DNA of 64,000 nucleotides from Gammaproteobacteria bacterium (GCA_030425645.1 JAUHZK010000005.1:186001-250000), one strand, 5' to 3'. Shown: positions 32,473 through 42,934, numbered from the stretch's first letter. The notes: a model not told the origin generated them from the letters alone. Program-made: numbers and translations.

Positions 32473-34665
32473 ATGACAGCACACACTTCCCTCAACGGCC
32501 CAGTTGCGGTCGCGGTACCTGGGAAATTCTACCTAACTCTGCACTACCATAGCCCTCAAGCCGTCGCTATTGGCGCTAGAGTTGCCGTCACCGTCGGCCG
32601 CAAACCGCATGTCGGCGTAGTGGTTGCCCACGGTGCTGCGCCGGCCAACATTAAGCTGAAAGACATCGAAAACATTATCGATGACGCACCGCTATTTGAT
32701 AGCGCGACACTGGCCTTATTAAGTTGGGCCGCCCAATACTATGCGCACCCCTTAGGCGATGTTGTCTGCAGCGCTTTGCCAACTTTACTTAGTGCCGGCA
32801 ACCCGGCCACGCTAAGTACGACCAAGACCTATCATGCAGTGAATGCTGACGCCTCGACGATTGACCAGCTCCTAAATGGTCGCGCCAAACAACAGGCAGC
32901 GCTCTACCAGCAGTTGGCTAGCAGCAAGGGACTCGATCTCAGTCAATTAAAACAACTCGGGCACAAATCGGCGGCGCTAAAGCCCCTTGTAGAGAGAGGT
33001 TTGGTGTCTCAGCGAGAACAAGCCGTCACTTGCCCCGCCAATGCACAGCCAGTAGCAGGGCCGACTCTAAACCAAGAGCAAGCCGACGCCGTCGCCGCTA
33101 TTCAGAGCAGCCAACAACACCAATGTTTTGTACTGCAGGGGGTAACGGGCTCAGGCAAGACGGAGGTGTATTTACAGACCGCGCAACATTATTTAGCCCA
33201 AAACCAAGCGGTCTTAATTCTTGTTCCGGAAATTGGTCTCACGCCCCAGTTTCTCAGCCGTGTTCAACAGCGCCTTGCCGCGCCGATTACGGTTTTGCAC
33301 TCCGGCTTGAATGCCAAGCAACGCAAAGACAACTGGCTAGCGGCTCAGTCTGGCGAGGCCAAGGTGGTAATTGGTACCCGTTCGGCGGTATTGGCCCCCA
33401 TACAAAACCTGGGGCTGATTATTGTTGATGAAGAACACGATGCGGCCTTCAAACAGCAGGAGCAAATGCGCTACCACGCCCGCGACCTGGCCGTGGTACG
33501 CGCACACCAAGCCAATATCCCGGTCGTATTAGGCAGTGCCACTCCTTCCGGTGAAACGCTGGCCAATATTCAACGCGGCCAATACCAAAAGCTGACATTA
33601 CGGAACCGCGCCACCGGCCAAGCCGTACCAACTATTCAGGCTATCGACCTACGCAGCCAAACATTAAAAGGCCCGCTTAGCCAGCAACTGATTAACCGCA
33701 TTCAACATCATGTAGCGGCTGGCAATCAGGCCATGCTGTTTCTGAATAGACGCGGCGTCGCCCCCGTACTGCTTTGCCATGAGTGCGGCTGGAGCGCCGA
33801 CTGTCATCGCTGTGACAGCCGCATGACGCTACACCGCGGCCAATATAAAGACCGCTTACGTTGCCATCACTGTGATGCCAGCCGCGCCGCGCCACAGCAA
33901 TGTGAAAGTTGCCACAGCAGCAATTTAATCAGTGCCGGAGCCGGCACTGCGGGCTTGGAAGAAACCCTACAAACGCTATTCCCAGAGCAAACCGTACTGC
34001 GGGTAGATCGCGACAGTGCGAGCACTGCCAAACAGTTGCATGCCGCGCTAGATAAAGCCACACAGGGCCAAGCTGACATCTTAGTTGGCACCCAAATGCT
34101 CGCCAAAGGTCATCACTTTCCTAAGCTAACGCTGGTGGGAATTATTGACGCCGACGCCGGACTCTACAGCAGCGACTATCGAGCCACAGAGCGCTTAGCG
34201 CAGCAAGTCATTCAGGTCGCAGGCCGTGCTGGCCGTGAAACTGCTGGTGAAGTGTTTATTCAAACCCATATGCCGGAACACCCGGCGCTGCAAGCGCTTA
34301 TTAGTAATGGCTACGACGGTGCCATCAGTAGCATGCTGGAAGAGCGCCAAGCGTCTATGCTGCCGCCATTTAGCCATATGGCGCTGATTCGGATTTCGCA
34401 TACCCGCGCCGATCGCGCTGAGGCCTTTGCTCGCGCCGTCTCAATGTTGGCTCAGCAAATCATGCCAACCGCCTTGGTAATGGGCCCCATTACCGCGCCA
34501 ATGCCACGCAAAGCCAACCGTTGGCGCTACCAAGTGCTGATTCAATGCCAAGCCCGCAGCGAGCGCAGCCAGCTATTAAACCAGTTAGTGCCACAGGCCG
34601 ATCAGCATAAACTCGCCAGCGGCATGCGCTGGTCAGTAGACGTAGACCCGGTCGACTTTTTCTAG
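32473..34665 (+). CDS. priA: Primosomal protein N' (replication restart helicase PriA)
   Basis: A 730-residue 3'-5' DNA helicase that recognises stalled forks and reloads the replisome. The N-terminal DNA-binding region is followed by Walker A (GVTGSGKTEVY, about residue 225), the DEEHD box (about 320) and a zinc-binding block with paired cysteines (CHECGWSADCHRC, then CHHC and CESC, residues 435-480). The conserved GTQMLAKGHHFP motif lies near 540. Length matches E. coli PriA (732). It stands alone, converging on glnS. Confidence 0.97.
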   Translation: MTAHTSLNGPVAVAVPGKFYLTLHYHSPQAVAIGARVAVTVGRKPHVGVVVAHGAAPANIKLKDIENIIDDAPLFDSATLALLSWAAQYYAHPLGDVVCSALPTLLSAGNPATLSTTKTYHAVNADASTIDQLLNGRAKQQAALYQQLASSKGLDLSQLKQLGHKSAALKPLVERGLVSQREQAVTCPANAQPVAGPTLNQEQADAVAAIQSSQQHQCFVLQGVTGSGKTEVYLQTAQHYLAQNQAVLILVPEIGLTPQFLSRVQQRLAAPITVLHSGLNAKQRKDNWLAAQSGEAKVVIGTRSAVLAPIQNLGLIIVDEEHDAAFKQQEQMRYHARDLAVVRAHQANIPVVLGSATPSGETLANIQRGQYQKLTLRNRATGQAVPTIQAIDLRSQTLKGPLSQQLINRIQHHVAAGNQAMLFLNRRGVAPVLLCHECGWSADCHRCDSRMTLHRGQYKDRLRCHHCDASRAAPQQCESCHSSNLISAGAGTAGLEETLQTLFPEQTVLRVDRDSASTAKQLHAALDKATQGQADILVGTQMLAKGHHFPKLTLVGIIDADAGLYSSDYRATERLAQQVIQVAGRAGRETAGEVFIQTHMPEHPALQALISNGYDGAISSMLEERQASMLPPFSHMALIRISHTRADRAEAFARAVSMLAQQIMPTALVMGPITAPMPRKANRWRYQVLIQCQARSERSQLLNQLVPQADQHKLASGMRWSVDVDPVDFF

Positions 34666-34684
34666 CGACCGCGCCGCATAAGCC

Positions 34685-36370
34685 CTAGCCGTTCCAGCTA
34701 GACCTTAGGGCTACCGTGCGGTTGAACACTGGGCTCTCATCACTGTGCTCATAGCGATCAGCAACAAAAAAGCCGGTACGTTCAAACTGGAAGCTTTGCT
34801 CAGCAGATGCCGCCGCTAGGCTAGGCTCAATCGGTACATTCTTTAGCACCGTCAACGACTCAGGGTTGAGGTTTTCCAAGAAATCGCCATCACCACGGCC
34901 GGGAGCCTCAACCGAAAACAGACGGTCGTAGAGCCGTACCGTTGCTCGCTTACAGTGACTAGCGGAAACCCAATGAATCACGCCTTTTGGCTTCACTCCA
35001 TCGGCAGGGTCTGCTCCTAGGGTTTCTGGTTCGTAGCGCACATGCACTTCTGTGATGTTGTCGTCATCGTCTTTGACGCAGCTTTCAGCAACCACTACGT
35101 AGGCATTACGTAAGCGCACCTTCTTACCAATCACCAGGCGCTTATATTTTTTATTGGCCGACTCACGAAAGTCATCTCGCTCAATATAAATTTCGCGGGT
35201 AAACGGTAGCGTCCGTGTGGGAATATCCTCACGCTCTGGGTGGCCCGGCGCGGATAACTCCTCAACCTGTTCTTCTGGGTAATTAGTAATCACCAATTTA
35301 ATTGGATCAAGCACCGCCATCGCACGGGCTGCGTTGGGTTCTAGGTCCTCGCGAATGGCGGCTTCCAACATACCCATATCAACAATGCCGTCGGTGCGGC
35401 CAACGCCGACCATCTCGCAGAACTTACGGATCGAGGCTGGCGTATAGCCACGACGGCGAATGCCGCTAATGGTTGGCATCCGCGGATCGTCCCAACCGTC
35501 AACCTTATTCTCGTCAACTAACTGCTTCAGCTTACGCTTACTAGTAACGGTGTAATTAAGGTTAAGCCGACCAAATTCATACTGCACCGGCTTAGCAGGC
35601 ACCGGCAGATGCTCTAAAAACCAGTTGTACAACGGGCGGTGATCTTCAAACTCAAGGGTACAGATAGAGTGCGTAATGCCTTCTAGGGCGTCACTCTGGC
35701 CGTGAGTAAAGTCATAAATGGGGTAAATACACCAAGCGTCACCAGTTTGGTGATGATGCGCTCGACGAATGCGGTAAATAATTGGGTCACGCAAATTCAT
35801 ATTTGGCGACGCCATATCAATCTTAGCCCGTAGCACTCGGCTACCGTCCTCAAACTCACCCGCTCGCATGCGGCGGAACAAGTCTAAGTTCTCCTCAGGG
35901 CTACGCTCGCGGTGCGGGCTGTTCTTACCTGGCTCGGTCAGCGTGCCGCGATATTCGCGCGCTTCTTCGGCCGACAAGTCACAAACATATGCATCGCCGT
36001 TTTCAATTAAATGCAGTGCGTACTCATACAAGGTTTCAAAATAGTCCGAGGCGTAATGGATATCGCCGTCCCATTCAAAACCCAACCACTTCACGTCACT
36101 TTTGATTGATTCAATATATTCGTGGCTTTCCTTTTCTGGGTTGGTGTCGTCAAAGCGCAAGTTACAACGGCCATTAAAGTGCCGCGCCAAACCAAAATTA
36201 GTACAAATCGACTTCGCATGCCCAATATGCAAATAGCCATTCGGCTCGGGTGGGAAACGGGTTACCACATCGCCCTGGTGCTGGCCTGACTCGATTTGCT
36301 TCTGAATCAAGTCACGCAAAAAGTTGTTGCCAGCTAAAGTGCCAGCTGCTGAGCTGCTGTTATCGGTCAT
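34685..36370 (-). CDS. glnS: Glutaminyl-tRNA synthetase
   Basis: A 561-residue class I synthetase that charges tRNA(Gln) with glutamine. The [15 protein letters not shown] signature (HIGH) lies near residue 41, with the GlnRS-specific FDDTNPEKE next. The KMSKS-equivalent loop reads VTSKRKL near residue 278. Two beta-barrel anticodon-binding domains make up the rest. Length is close to E. coli GlnS (554). A TATAAT box lies about 35 bases before the start. It converges on priA with a 19-base gap. Confidence 0.97.
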   Translation of the reverse strand: MTDNSSSAAGTLAGNNFLRDLIQKQIESGQHQGDVVTRFPPEPNGYLHIGHAKSICTNFGLARHFNGRCNLRFDDTNPEKESHEYIESIKSDVKWLGFEWDGDIHYASDYFETLYEYALHLIENGDAYVCDLSAEEAREYRGTLTEPGKNSPHRERSPEENLDLFRRMRAGEFEDGSRVLRAKIDMASPNMNLRDPIIYRIRRAHHHQTGDAWCIYPIYDFTHGQSDALEGITHSICTLEFEDHRPLYNWFLEHLPVPAKPVQYEFGRLNLNYTVTSKRKLKQLVDENKVDGWDDPRMPTISGIRRRGYTPASIRKFCEMVGVGRTDGIVDMGMLEAAIREDLEPNAARAMAVLDPIKLVITNYPEEQVEELSAPGHPEREDIPTRTLPFTREIYIERDDFRESANKKYKRLVIGKKVRLRNAYVVVAESCVKDDDDNITEVHVRYEPETLGADPADGVKPKGVIHWVSASHCKRATVRLYDRLFSVEAPGRGDGDFLENLNPESLTVLKNVPIEPSLAAASAEQSFQFERTGFFVADRYEHSDESPVFNRTVALRSSWNG

Positions 36371-36405
36371 AGTTAAGCCACGGAGGCATGCTAATAGGGG
36401 CGCGC

Positions 36406-36411
36406 ATTATA
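36406..36411 (-). promoter_or_regulatory. glnS -10 box (TATAAT)
   Basis: A perfect TATAAT reads on the minus strand 36 bases before the glnS ATG, giving a leader of roughly 30 bases. No good -35 hexamer is visible at standard spacing. The remainder of the 36371-36593 gap should also hold the forward promoter of the DUF1329 gene; a TATAGT at 36510-36515 is a possible -10. Confidence 0.5.
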
Positions 36412-37005
36412 GCGTGGCTAAACGCGCTGGCCGCCGCATTTTTAGCAACGATATTGGCAGCATTAATTAAACCCATAGAACTTGTTTATCATTTTGTGCT
36501 CAAAGCGTTATAGTGGGTGCCGCTAATTTCAGCGTACGCGTTGCAAAGAACCGTAGCGCCCCCAAGAAAGTAATCGGGCAAGGAGACAAACCCATGAACA
36601 AACTGCAAACCACACTGGCTTGCGGTGCAGCACTTACCGCTGCATTTGCTAGCTTTTCAGTTAGCGCCAAAGTATCAGAAGCAGAAGCCGCCAAACTAGG
36701 TGCCGAGCTTACGATGGTTGGTGCTGAGCGCGCCGGCAACGCCGACGGCACTATCCCAGAATACGAAGGCGCAGCTTTCTGGACCGACAAAGAAAAGAGC
36801 TACACCTACAACGAAATCGAAGCCATGTCGAAAGAGACACAGGCTGAATTGCTACTAGGCCGCGTTAAAGGCGAAGAGCCACTCTTCACCATTACCGCTG
36901 CCAACGTTGGCGAACATGCTGACAAACTTTCTGAAGGCCACAATGATACGCCACTAGTTAACTAGACACTCCTAATGGTTAAAATACCGATCAACAGGAG
37001 TGGTT

Positions 37006-37287
37006 ATGCAAACCCGAAAAACGTATTCAGAAGAGTTTCGCCGCGAAGCGGCGATGCAAGTTATCGAGAACGGTTACAAAGTCGTCGAAGTCGCTCAGCG
37101 GCTTGGTGTTTCATCCAAAAGCCTTTATCACTGGGTCGATAAATATAGAAAGCCAGAGCATGTTCGCCTCAACGAAAGTGCTGATGCTGCTGAGCTGCGT
37201 AGGCTCAAAGCGGAGTTAAAACGTGTCGCCGAAGAGCGCGACATCTTAAAAAAGGCCACCGCTTTCTTCGCGAAACTGTCCGACTAA
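37006..37287 (+). CDS. IS3-family transposase OrfA
   Basis: A 93-residue protein with the HTH_Tnp_1 helix-turn-helix (KVVEVAQRLGVSSKSLYHWV) and a C-terminal leucine-zipper-like segment. It binds the element's ends. The slippery heptamer A-AAA-AAG at 37248-37254 lies in the correct phase, about 11 codons before the stop, allowing a -1 shift into the OrfB frame. The ATG at 37006 has CAGGAG five bases upstream. Alone, OrfA is normally an inhibitor; the fused product is the transposase. Confidence 0.92.
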   Translation: MQTRKTYSEEFRREAAMQVIENGYKVVEVAQRLGVSSKSLYHWVDKYRKPEHVRLNESADAAELRRLKAELKRVAEERDILKKATAFFAKLSD

Positions 37288-37343
37288 GGTATCAGTTCAT
37301 TTATGCCCATCGGCATGAGTATGCGTTAACGACGCTTTGCCGG

Positions 37344-38147
37344 GTGATGCGTTGCCATCGCTCGGGGTTTTACCAGTGGCTTAAGCAGCCACTGTCTGAG
37401 CGCGAGAAAGCGGATAAACAACTCACAGGGATGATTAAACAGTCTTGGCTGGAGAGTGGCGGCGTGTATGGCTACCGCAAGGTACACGCTGATCTACGCG
37501 ACTGGGGCTATGCCGTCGGCCCTAATCGGGTATATCGATTAATGAAAGCAGCTGACCTGAAGGCTCAGCGTGGCTACAACAAACGCGCAAGGCATAAAGC
37601 GGGTAAGCCTGCTTTAGCCGCCAGCAATCACGTTAACCGTGACTTTAATATCGCGCAGCCAAACCAAGTCTGGGTGACTGACATCACTTATATCCGGACA
37701 CACGAAGGCTGGTTGTACCTGGCCGTTGTGATTGATCTCTACTCGCGCCAGGTCATTGGCTGGTCGATGCAAAATAGTCTGCATACCGAAGTGGTTTTAC
37801 AGGCCTTATTGATGGCGGTTTGGCGACGTAAACCCAAACAGTCTGTGTGGGTGCATTCCGATCAAGGCTGCCAATACACTAGCGATGAGTGGCAACGGTT
37901 TTTGCGCGAACATAACCTCAAGTGCAGCATGAGCCGCCGAGGCAACTGCTGGGACAACGCAGTAGCTGAAAGCTTCTTTCAGCTCCTCAAGCGAGAGCGA
38001 ATAAGACGAAAAGTCTACTCAACCCGTGAACAGGCGCGCCGCGAGATTTTTGATTACATCGAGTTGTTCTACAACTCAAAACGGCGCCATGGTACAAATG
38101 GCATGCTGTCGCCAAGACAGTTCGAAATGAAGAACGCGAGTGTCTAA
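37344..38147 (+). CDS. IS3-family transposase OrfB (DDE integrase core)
   Basis: The integrase-type catalytic part. The DDE residues are in WVTDITYI, VHSDQGCQYTS and DNAVAESFFQLLKRE, all intact. The frame is open upstream to the frameshift site, so the real product is an OrfAB fusion of about 380 residues made by -1 slippage at 37248-37254. The listed start (GTG, followed by ATG) is only the first in-frame candidate and may not be used. It ends inside the right inverted repeat. Confidence 0.92.
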   Translation: MMRCHRSGFYQWLKQPLSEREKADKQLTGMIKQSWLESGGVYGYRKVHADLRDWGYAVGPNRVYRLMKAADLKAQRGYNKRARHKAGKPALAASNHVNRDFNIAQPNQVWVTDITYIRTHEGWLYLAVVIDLYSRQVIGWSMQNSLHTEVVLQALLMAVWRRKPKQSVWVHSDQGCQYTSDEWQRFLREHNLKCSMSRRGNCWDNAVAESFFQLLKRERIRRKVYSTREQARREIFDYIELFYNSKRRHGTNGMLSPRQFEMKNASV

Positions 38148-39244
38148 TGGACTAGTGGCGTATCACAAGGCCATGTTCAAGAAGTTTCCTGACAGCTACA
38201 AAATGCACGTTTACAAATCGTACCGTGGCACCTTCTTCCCTACTCAAATTGAAGAAGAGACCAAGAAAAACGCTACCCGCGCTACCTTGGTAGGCACCGA
38301 TAGTATGCAAGGCGCTGAAATTGGTTTCCCATTCCCGATTCCAACTTCTGGTGCTGAGCCAATCTGGAACCACAAAACCAAATACCGGGGTGACGCCGTT
38401 GTTCGTTACAACGACCAGGCGATTGTAAAAACTGACGGTACTTTCAAACTGACCCAAGTTGTGGAAGACGTACTGTTCACCTACGCTAACCTTTCTGGCG
38501 GTACTGAAGACGGCGTATTGCTGTACTACCTCCAAACTGACCTTGGCTCATCTGGTACCCGTACCCTAGTACACGAAACCGCTGACCAAGCTAAAGACAA
38601 GCGTAACGCTTGGCTTTACAACAAAGGTTTTGGTCGCCTAAAGCGTGCTCCTAACGTTGGTTACGACAACCCTTCACAAACTTCTGACGGCGAGCAGTTT
38701 AACGACCAAGTTGACATGATCAACGGCGCGCTAGACCGCTACAACTGGAAGCTACTTGGCAAGCGTGAAATGTACGTTGCTCACAACTCGGGCAAAATCA
38801 ACAGCCCACTGTTGAAGTACAAAGACATTCTTAAAGCGGGTCACATCGACCAAGACCTAGCCCGCTACGAGCTACAACGCGTATGGGTTGTAGAAGCTAC
38901 GCTGAAAGACGGCCAACGTCACAAGCTAGCTAAGCGTGTGTTCTACATCAACGAAGATGCATGGTCTACTCAGCAAGTTGACGGCTACGACGGTCGCGGC
39001 GAGCTTTGGAAGTTCCAAGAAGGTCACATGGTTACCACCCCAATGATTCCAACTGCTTCTGCAGTACCTGAAATCATTTATGACCTTCAGTCTGGCCGTT
39101 ACTTCGCTACTGCGATGGTTAACGAAGCCAAGCTGACTGACTTCAGTGCTGAGTTCAAGCCGAAGTACTTCAAACCAGCTAACGTTGCTAAGCGTATTAA
39201 GTAAGCCTTAATTGCTAGCCCAAATCGCTAGCAAGACAGCAACG

Positions 39245-39277
39245 AAACCCGGCGTTGGTAACAACGTCGGGTTTTTT
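39245..39277 (+). terminator. Rho-independent terminator after DUF1329
   Basis: A 12-bp stem, AACCCGGCGTTG (39246-39257) with CAACGTCGGGTT (39262-39273) and one G-U pair, encloses a GTAA loop and is followed by a T-run. It lies 42 bases past the DUF1329 stop. Confidence 0.9.
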
Positions 39278-39338
39278 ATTGCCTAGCAATTCCCCATGAC
39301 TAGCACGCAAGCGCTGCCGCCAGCGTTACAATAAGACC

Positions 39339-39884
39339 ATGAACGACGATAACTTTATCCACGAAGACACCGGCCGCCGCAATCTCACCGCGCTAAAACG
39401 CCAACAGGATGAGATTCACGCCACCTTAGAAAAAATCGTTTCGTTAAAAAGAGATGAACGCCTAGCTCTGCCGATTGATGACGAAGGCCATGTCTTGCTA
39501 ACACGCATCGCTGGCATGAAAGCCGGTGACCCGCGTAACCGCGAAATGCGGTACGCCGCCAAGTGCTATATGGAATGGGACTACGAGAAGATTGAAAAAA
39601 TTCTCAAAGAGCATAGCAGCCGTCATGAGCGCTTGCTTGACCTAGAAACGCCCATCAACGCCTGGCACCAAAAACTGCTAGATAACGGCGGCGAGCTCAC
39701 AGCCTTTATTCAAGAATACCCCGCCGCACAGCAAGACCTACAACGCTTACGTCAACTGGTTCGCAATGCTGGCAAGGAACATAAAGCCCGCCTTGCCGCC
39801 CAAGCTGAAGGCACCAAAAAACCCACCGCTAACAAGTCCACCCAGGCGCTGCTGCAAAGCATTCGCGAAATCGTTCGCGCCTAA
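39339..39884 (+). CDS. darP: DUF615/YjgA-family ribosome maturation factor DarP
   Basis: A 181-residue basic, helical protein matching the DUF615 family: conserved KRQQDEIHATLEKIVSLK, then GDPRNREMRYAAKCYMEW, and a closing LRQLVRNAGKEHKARLAA segment. E. coli YjgA (183 residues) helps late 50S subunit assembly and is now named DarP. The protein lacks the long acidic N-terminus of E. coli but otherwise has full length. It stands between the DUF1329 terminator and two thioesterase genes. Confidence 0.88.
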   Translation: MNDDNFIHEDTGRRNLTALKRQQDEIHATLEKIVSLKRDERLALPIDDEGHVLLTRIAGMKAGDPRNREMRYAAKCYMEWDYEKIEKILKEHSSRHERLLDLETPINAWHQKLLDNGGELTAFIQEYPAAQQDLQRLRQLVRNAGKEHKARLAAQAEGTKKPTANKSTQALLQSIREIVRA

Positions 39885-39994
39885 GCCTTCGCGCCCAATC
39901 GTTCGCGTCTCAGACCAGCAGTTAGCCGCAAGGTCATCCAGGCAGCGGCCAAGCAGCAAATGCGCTGCCACCGCTGCCGCGTATATTAAGCGGC

Positions 39995-40426
39995 ATGACA
40001 CACCCCATACTCGACAACTTTCCTAGCGTCTTCCCACACTGCGCCGATCTAGGTCTGCAAGTCACGCAACGCGGCGACTCTAAAATTCAGATTCAACTAG
40101 CGCCGCGCCCGGAATTCAAAGCCCATGCGAGTATGGACATCCTGCACACCAGTGTTATCACCAGCGCCGCCGACACCACCGCCGGCCTCGCGGCCATGGC
40201 ATCGCTAACTAAAGTCGCGCCACTGGCCACGCTGGATCTGCACGTTGATTACCTAAAACCCGCCAGCAGCGACAACACCGTTGTGATTGACGCCGAGTGT
40301 TTTAAACGCACACAAAACGTGGCCTTTGTACGTGGTGTGGTTTGGCAGCAAAACACCGACAACGTGGTCGCCAATATCACCGCCAGCTTTATGCTCGACA
40401 CCCCCGGCGCGAGGGCAGAAGCATGA
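39995..40426 (+). CDS. PaaI-like hotdog-fold thioesterase (first of two)
   Basis: A 143-residue single hotdog domain. The central helix region reads MDILHTSVITSAADTTAGLAAM, where the usual HGG of PaaI proteins is replaced by LHTS, and the Asp of ADTT probably acts. Members hydrolyse acyl-CoA thioesters in the cytoplasm. Its last codon overlaps the next gene (ATGA), implying coupled expression and perhaps a heteromeric complex. Confidence 0.8.
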   Translation: MTHPILDNFPSVFPHCADLGLQVTQRGDSKIQIQLAPRPEFKAHASMDILHTSVITSAADTTAGLAAMASLTKVAPLATLDLHVDYLKPASSDNTVVIDAECFKRTQNVAFVRGVVWQQNTDNVVANITASFMLDTPGARAEA

Positions 40427-40860
40427 ACGCGCCAGCTGCCACCAACATTAGCTTTGAACAAGCCGCGCAGAACAAAGACTTTGCGGCACTCATTGCCCAC
40501 GTACCCTACGCCCAATTTCTAGGCCTAGCCTACGAACAAGAAACCGCCCGCTTTACCCTGCCGGTGCAAAACAAACATATCGGCAACCCCTACCTACCCG
40601 CCCTACATGGCGGTGTGGTCGCCGGCTTTATGGAAAACGCCGCGCTGCTGCAATGCGTGGTCGACCACCCACAAAACCGCATTCCTAAACCCATCAATAT
40701 TCAGATTGACTACTTACGCAGTGCCACTGCTAGAGACTGCTATGCCGATGTGGAAATGGTACGCCTCGGCCGCCGCGTGGCCACGCTGCAAGTGCGTTGC
40801 TGGCAAATAAAGCCGCAAAAACCGGTTGCCACCGCAAGAGTGCACTTGCTCTTAGAGTAG
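40423..40860 (+). CDS. PaaI-like hotdog-fold thioesterase (second of two)
   Basis: A 145-residue hotdog protein with the canonical PALHGGVVAGFMENAAL segment near residue 55. The ATG at 40423 overlaps the TGA of the preceding thioesterase gene and has GAGG upstream. The pair likely arose by duplication, and hotdog proteins often form mixed tetramers. Substrate unknown; acyl-CoA is probable. It is followed by a 75-bp repeat unit. Confidence 0.85.
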   Translation: MNAPAATNISFEQAAQNKDFAALIAHVPYAQFLGLAYEQETARFTLPVQNKHIGNPYLPALHGGVVAGFMENAALLQCVVDHPQNRIPKPINIQIDYLRSATARDCYADVEMVRLGRRVATLQVRCWQIKPQKPVATARVHLLLE

Positions 40861-40861
40861 C

Positions 40862-40936
40862 GGGGACAGACCCCACAGCCCGAAGCCAACAACTTCAGTG
40901 AAGATCGCTCCATCTTTCTAATCGGGGTCTGTCCCC
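40862..40936. repeat. 75-bp inverted-repeat unit (second copy)
   Basis: GGGGACAGACCCC (40862-40874) and its reverse complement (40924-40936) flank 49 bases, the same geometry as 997-1071. It begins one base after the thioesterase stop. Confidence 0.8.
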
Positions 40937-40961
40937 TTTCACGCGAAATAGCCTTTCTTCT

Positions 40962-40997
40962 CCCCTCTCCCCACGGGGAGAGGGGCTGGGGGAGAGG
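40962..40997. repeat. CT/GA-rich palindromic intergenic repeat
   Basis: CCCCTCTCCCC (40962-40972) pairs with GGGGAGAGGGG (40975-40985), and a second GGGGGAGAGGGG follows. This resembles widespread REP-like palindromes of proteobacteria. No T-run follows, so it is not scored as a terminator. It lies upstream of ilvD. Confidence 0.6.
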
Positions 40998-41054
40998 GGG
41001 GCAATAATGCTAAAATAGCCTGCTATCCATTTTTGAATTTGAAAGCAGACTGCA

Positions 41055-42890
41055 ATGCCTCAATACCGCTCTCGCACAACTACCGCTGGCCGCAACATGG
41101 CAGGTGCTCGCGCCCTATGGCGTGCCACCGGCATGAAAGACGACGACTTTAAAAAACCCATCATTGCGGTTTCTAACTCGTTCACCCAATTTGTACCCGG
41201 CCACGTACACCTAAAAGACCTGGGTCAACTGGTCGCACGCGAGATTGAAAAAGCCGGTGGCGTAGCTAAAGAATTCAACACCATTGCGGTTGATGACGGC
41301 ATCGCCATGGGCCACGACGGCATGCTCTACAGCTTACCAAGCCGTGACCTAATCGCCGACAGCGTGGAATACATGGTGAACGCACACTGTGCCGACGCCA
41401 TGGTCTGTATTTCTAACTGCGACAAAATCACACCGGGCATGCTCATGGCCGCGATGCGCCTAAACATTCCCGTCATCTTTGTATCTGGCGGCCCAATGGA
41501 AGCCGGTAAAACCAAACTCGCCGACCACGGCCTCGATTTGGTTGACGCCATGGTGATGGCTGCCGACGACTCGGTTGATGATGCAACCGTCGCCGAAATA
41601 GAACGCAGCGCCTGCCCAACCTGCGGCAGTTGTTCAGGCATGTTCACCGCCAACAGCATGAACTGCCTTACAGAAGCCCTTGGCCTATCACTACCGGGCA
41701 ACGGCTCTACCTTGGCAACGCATGCTGATCGCGAAAACCTCTTCCTAGAAGCTGGCCGCAAAATCGTAGAAATCACCAAACGTTATTACGAAGAAGATGA
41801 CGACAGCGTACTACCACGCAACATCGCCACCTTCGAAGCGTTTGAAAACGCCATGAGCCTAGACATCGCCATGGGCGGTTCTACCAACACCATCTTGCAC
41901 CTGCTAGCCGCAGCACAAGAAGGCGGTGTGGACTTCACCATGAAAGACATCGACCGCCTTTCACGCCGCGTACCGTGCCTAAGCAAGGTTGCCCCAGCCA
42001 CCCAGAAATACCATATGGAAGACGTACACCGTGCCGGTGGCGTATTCGGCATTCTGGCCGAGCTAAACCGTGGCGGCCTACTACACAACCAAATTCCAAC
42101 TGTGCACAGCGCCACCATGCAGGAAGGCTTGGAAAAATGGGACATCGTTAACAACCAAAATGAAGACGTACTTAACTTCTTCAAAGCAGGCCCTGCCGGT
42201 ATCCCAACCCAAACCGCCTTTAGCCAAAGCACCCGCTGGCCAACGCTAGATGACGACCGCGAAAACGGCTGCATCCGCTCGGTAGAACACGCCTACTCAG
42301 CTGAAGGCGGCCTAGCCGTGCTCTACGGCAACATTGCCGAAGACGGCTGTGTAGTTAAAACCGCCGGCGTAGACGAAAGTATTTGGACATTCACCGGCAC
42401 CGCCGTCGTCTTCGAAAGCCAAGACGACGCCGTAGACGGCATTCTGAAAGACAAAGTAAAAGCAGGCGACGTAGTCGTCATCCGCTACGAAGGCCCACGC
42501 GGCGGCCCCGGCATGCAAGAAATGCTTTACCCAACCAGCTACCTCAAGTCGAAAGGCCTAGGCAAAGAATGCGCCCTGCTTACTGACGGCCGCTTCTCAG
42601 GCGGCACCAGCGGCCTATCCATCGGCCACGCCTCACCAGAAGCCGCCGGCGGCGGCGCCATCGGCCTGATCGAAAACGGCGACACCATCAAAATCGATAT
42701 TCCAAATCGCACGATTGATGTCGACGTAGATGACGCCACCCTAGCCGAACGCCGTAAAGCCCAAGACGCCAAAGGCTGGAAGCCCGCCGAGAACCGCCCG
42801 CGTAAAGTGACGCCTGCGCTAAAGGTGTTTGCCAAAATGGCTACTAGTGCGGATAAGGGTGCGGTTCGGGATTTGTCGCAGTTGGATTAG
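41055..42890 (+). CDS. ilvD: Dihydroxy-acid dehydratase
   Basis: A 611-residue iron-sulfur enzyme converting 2,3-dihydroxy-isovalerate (and its methylvalerate homologue) to the 2-keto acid, the penultimate step of valine and isoleucine synthesis. Cluster cysteines are in [11 protein letters not shown] (about residue 122) and [18 protein letters not shown] (about 192-209). The [14 protein letters not shown] stretch near residue 513 is highly conserved. Length equals typical long-form IlvD (about 615). It stands alone with its own upstream region, which includes the palindromic repeats. Confidence 0.97.
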   Translation: MPQYRSRTTTAGRNMAGARALWRATGMKDDDFKKPIIAVSNSFTQFVPGHVHLKDLGQLVAREIEKAGGVAKEFNTIAVDDGIAMGHDGMLYSLPSRDLIADSVEYMVNAHCADAMVCISNCDKITPGMLMAAMRLNIPVIFVSGGPMEAGKTKLADHGLDLVDAMVMAADDSVDDATVAEIERSACPTCGSCSGMFTANSMNCLTEALGLSLPGNGSTLATHADRENLFLEAGRKIVEITKRYYEEDDDSVLPRNIATFEAFENAMSLDIAMGGSTNTILHLLAAAQEGGVDFTMKDIDRLSRRVPCLSKVAPATQKYHMEDVHRAGGVFGILAELNRGGLLHNQIPTVHSATMQEGLEKWDIVNNQNEDVLNFFKAGPAGIPTQTAFSQSTRWPTLDDDRENGCIRSVEHAYSAEGGLAVLYGNIAEDGCVVKTAGVDESIWTFTGTAVVFESQDDAVDGILKDKVKAGDVVVIRYEGPRGGPGMQEMLYPTSYLKSKGLGKECALLTDGRFSGGTSGLSIGHASPEAAGGGAIGLIENGDTIKIDIPNRTIDVDVDDATLAERRKAQDAKGWKPAENRPRKVTPALKVFAKMATSADKGAVRDLSQLD

Positions 42891-42934
42891 TCGCCATGCT
42901 ATTGTGTCGTTGTCAATGACTGAGAGAGAAGCCG

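Larger units (their letters stand above)
36944..38165 (+). mobile_element. Complete IS3-family insertion sequence, 1222 bp
   Basis: Ends are imperfect 28-bp inverted repeats: each begins TGATACGCCACTAGT, has four differing bases, and continues TAGACACTC. The element starts TG and ends CA, as IS3 members do. It is flanked by a 3-bp direct repeat CAA (36941-36943 and 38166-38168). Two overlapping transposase frames with a frameshift signal lie inside. No damage is visible, so it may be active. I do not assign a subgroup. Confidence 0.95.
36594..39204 (+). pseudogene. DUF1329-family protein gene interrupted by an IS3-family element
   Basis: The 5' part (36594-36943) encodes a signal peptide (ACGAALTAAFASFSVSA) and the mature N-terminus; the 3' part (38169-39204) encodes the rest. 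Removing 36944-38168 (the element plus one 3-bp target copy) rejoins a 461-codon frame reading LSEGHKAMFKKFP across the junction, exactly as expected for DUF1329. As it stands, the first part ends at TAG 36963-36965 inside the element, giving about 123 residues. DUF1329 proteins are periplasmic or outer-membrane lipid-handling partners of DUF1302 proteins and MMPL exporters. AGGAG lies eight bases before the ATG. The downstream part has no decay, so the insertion looks recent. Confidence 0.93.

Noticed and set aside
34681-34712. AGCCCTA/TAGGGCT hairpin as a terminator between priA and glnS
   Set aside because: Short seven-base stem with a long loop, mostly inside the glnS coding end, and no T-run.
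36500-36790. Minus-strand frame over the start of the DUF1329 gene
   Set aside because: Opposes a clear signal-peptide coding start and lacks any domain.
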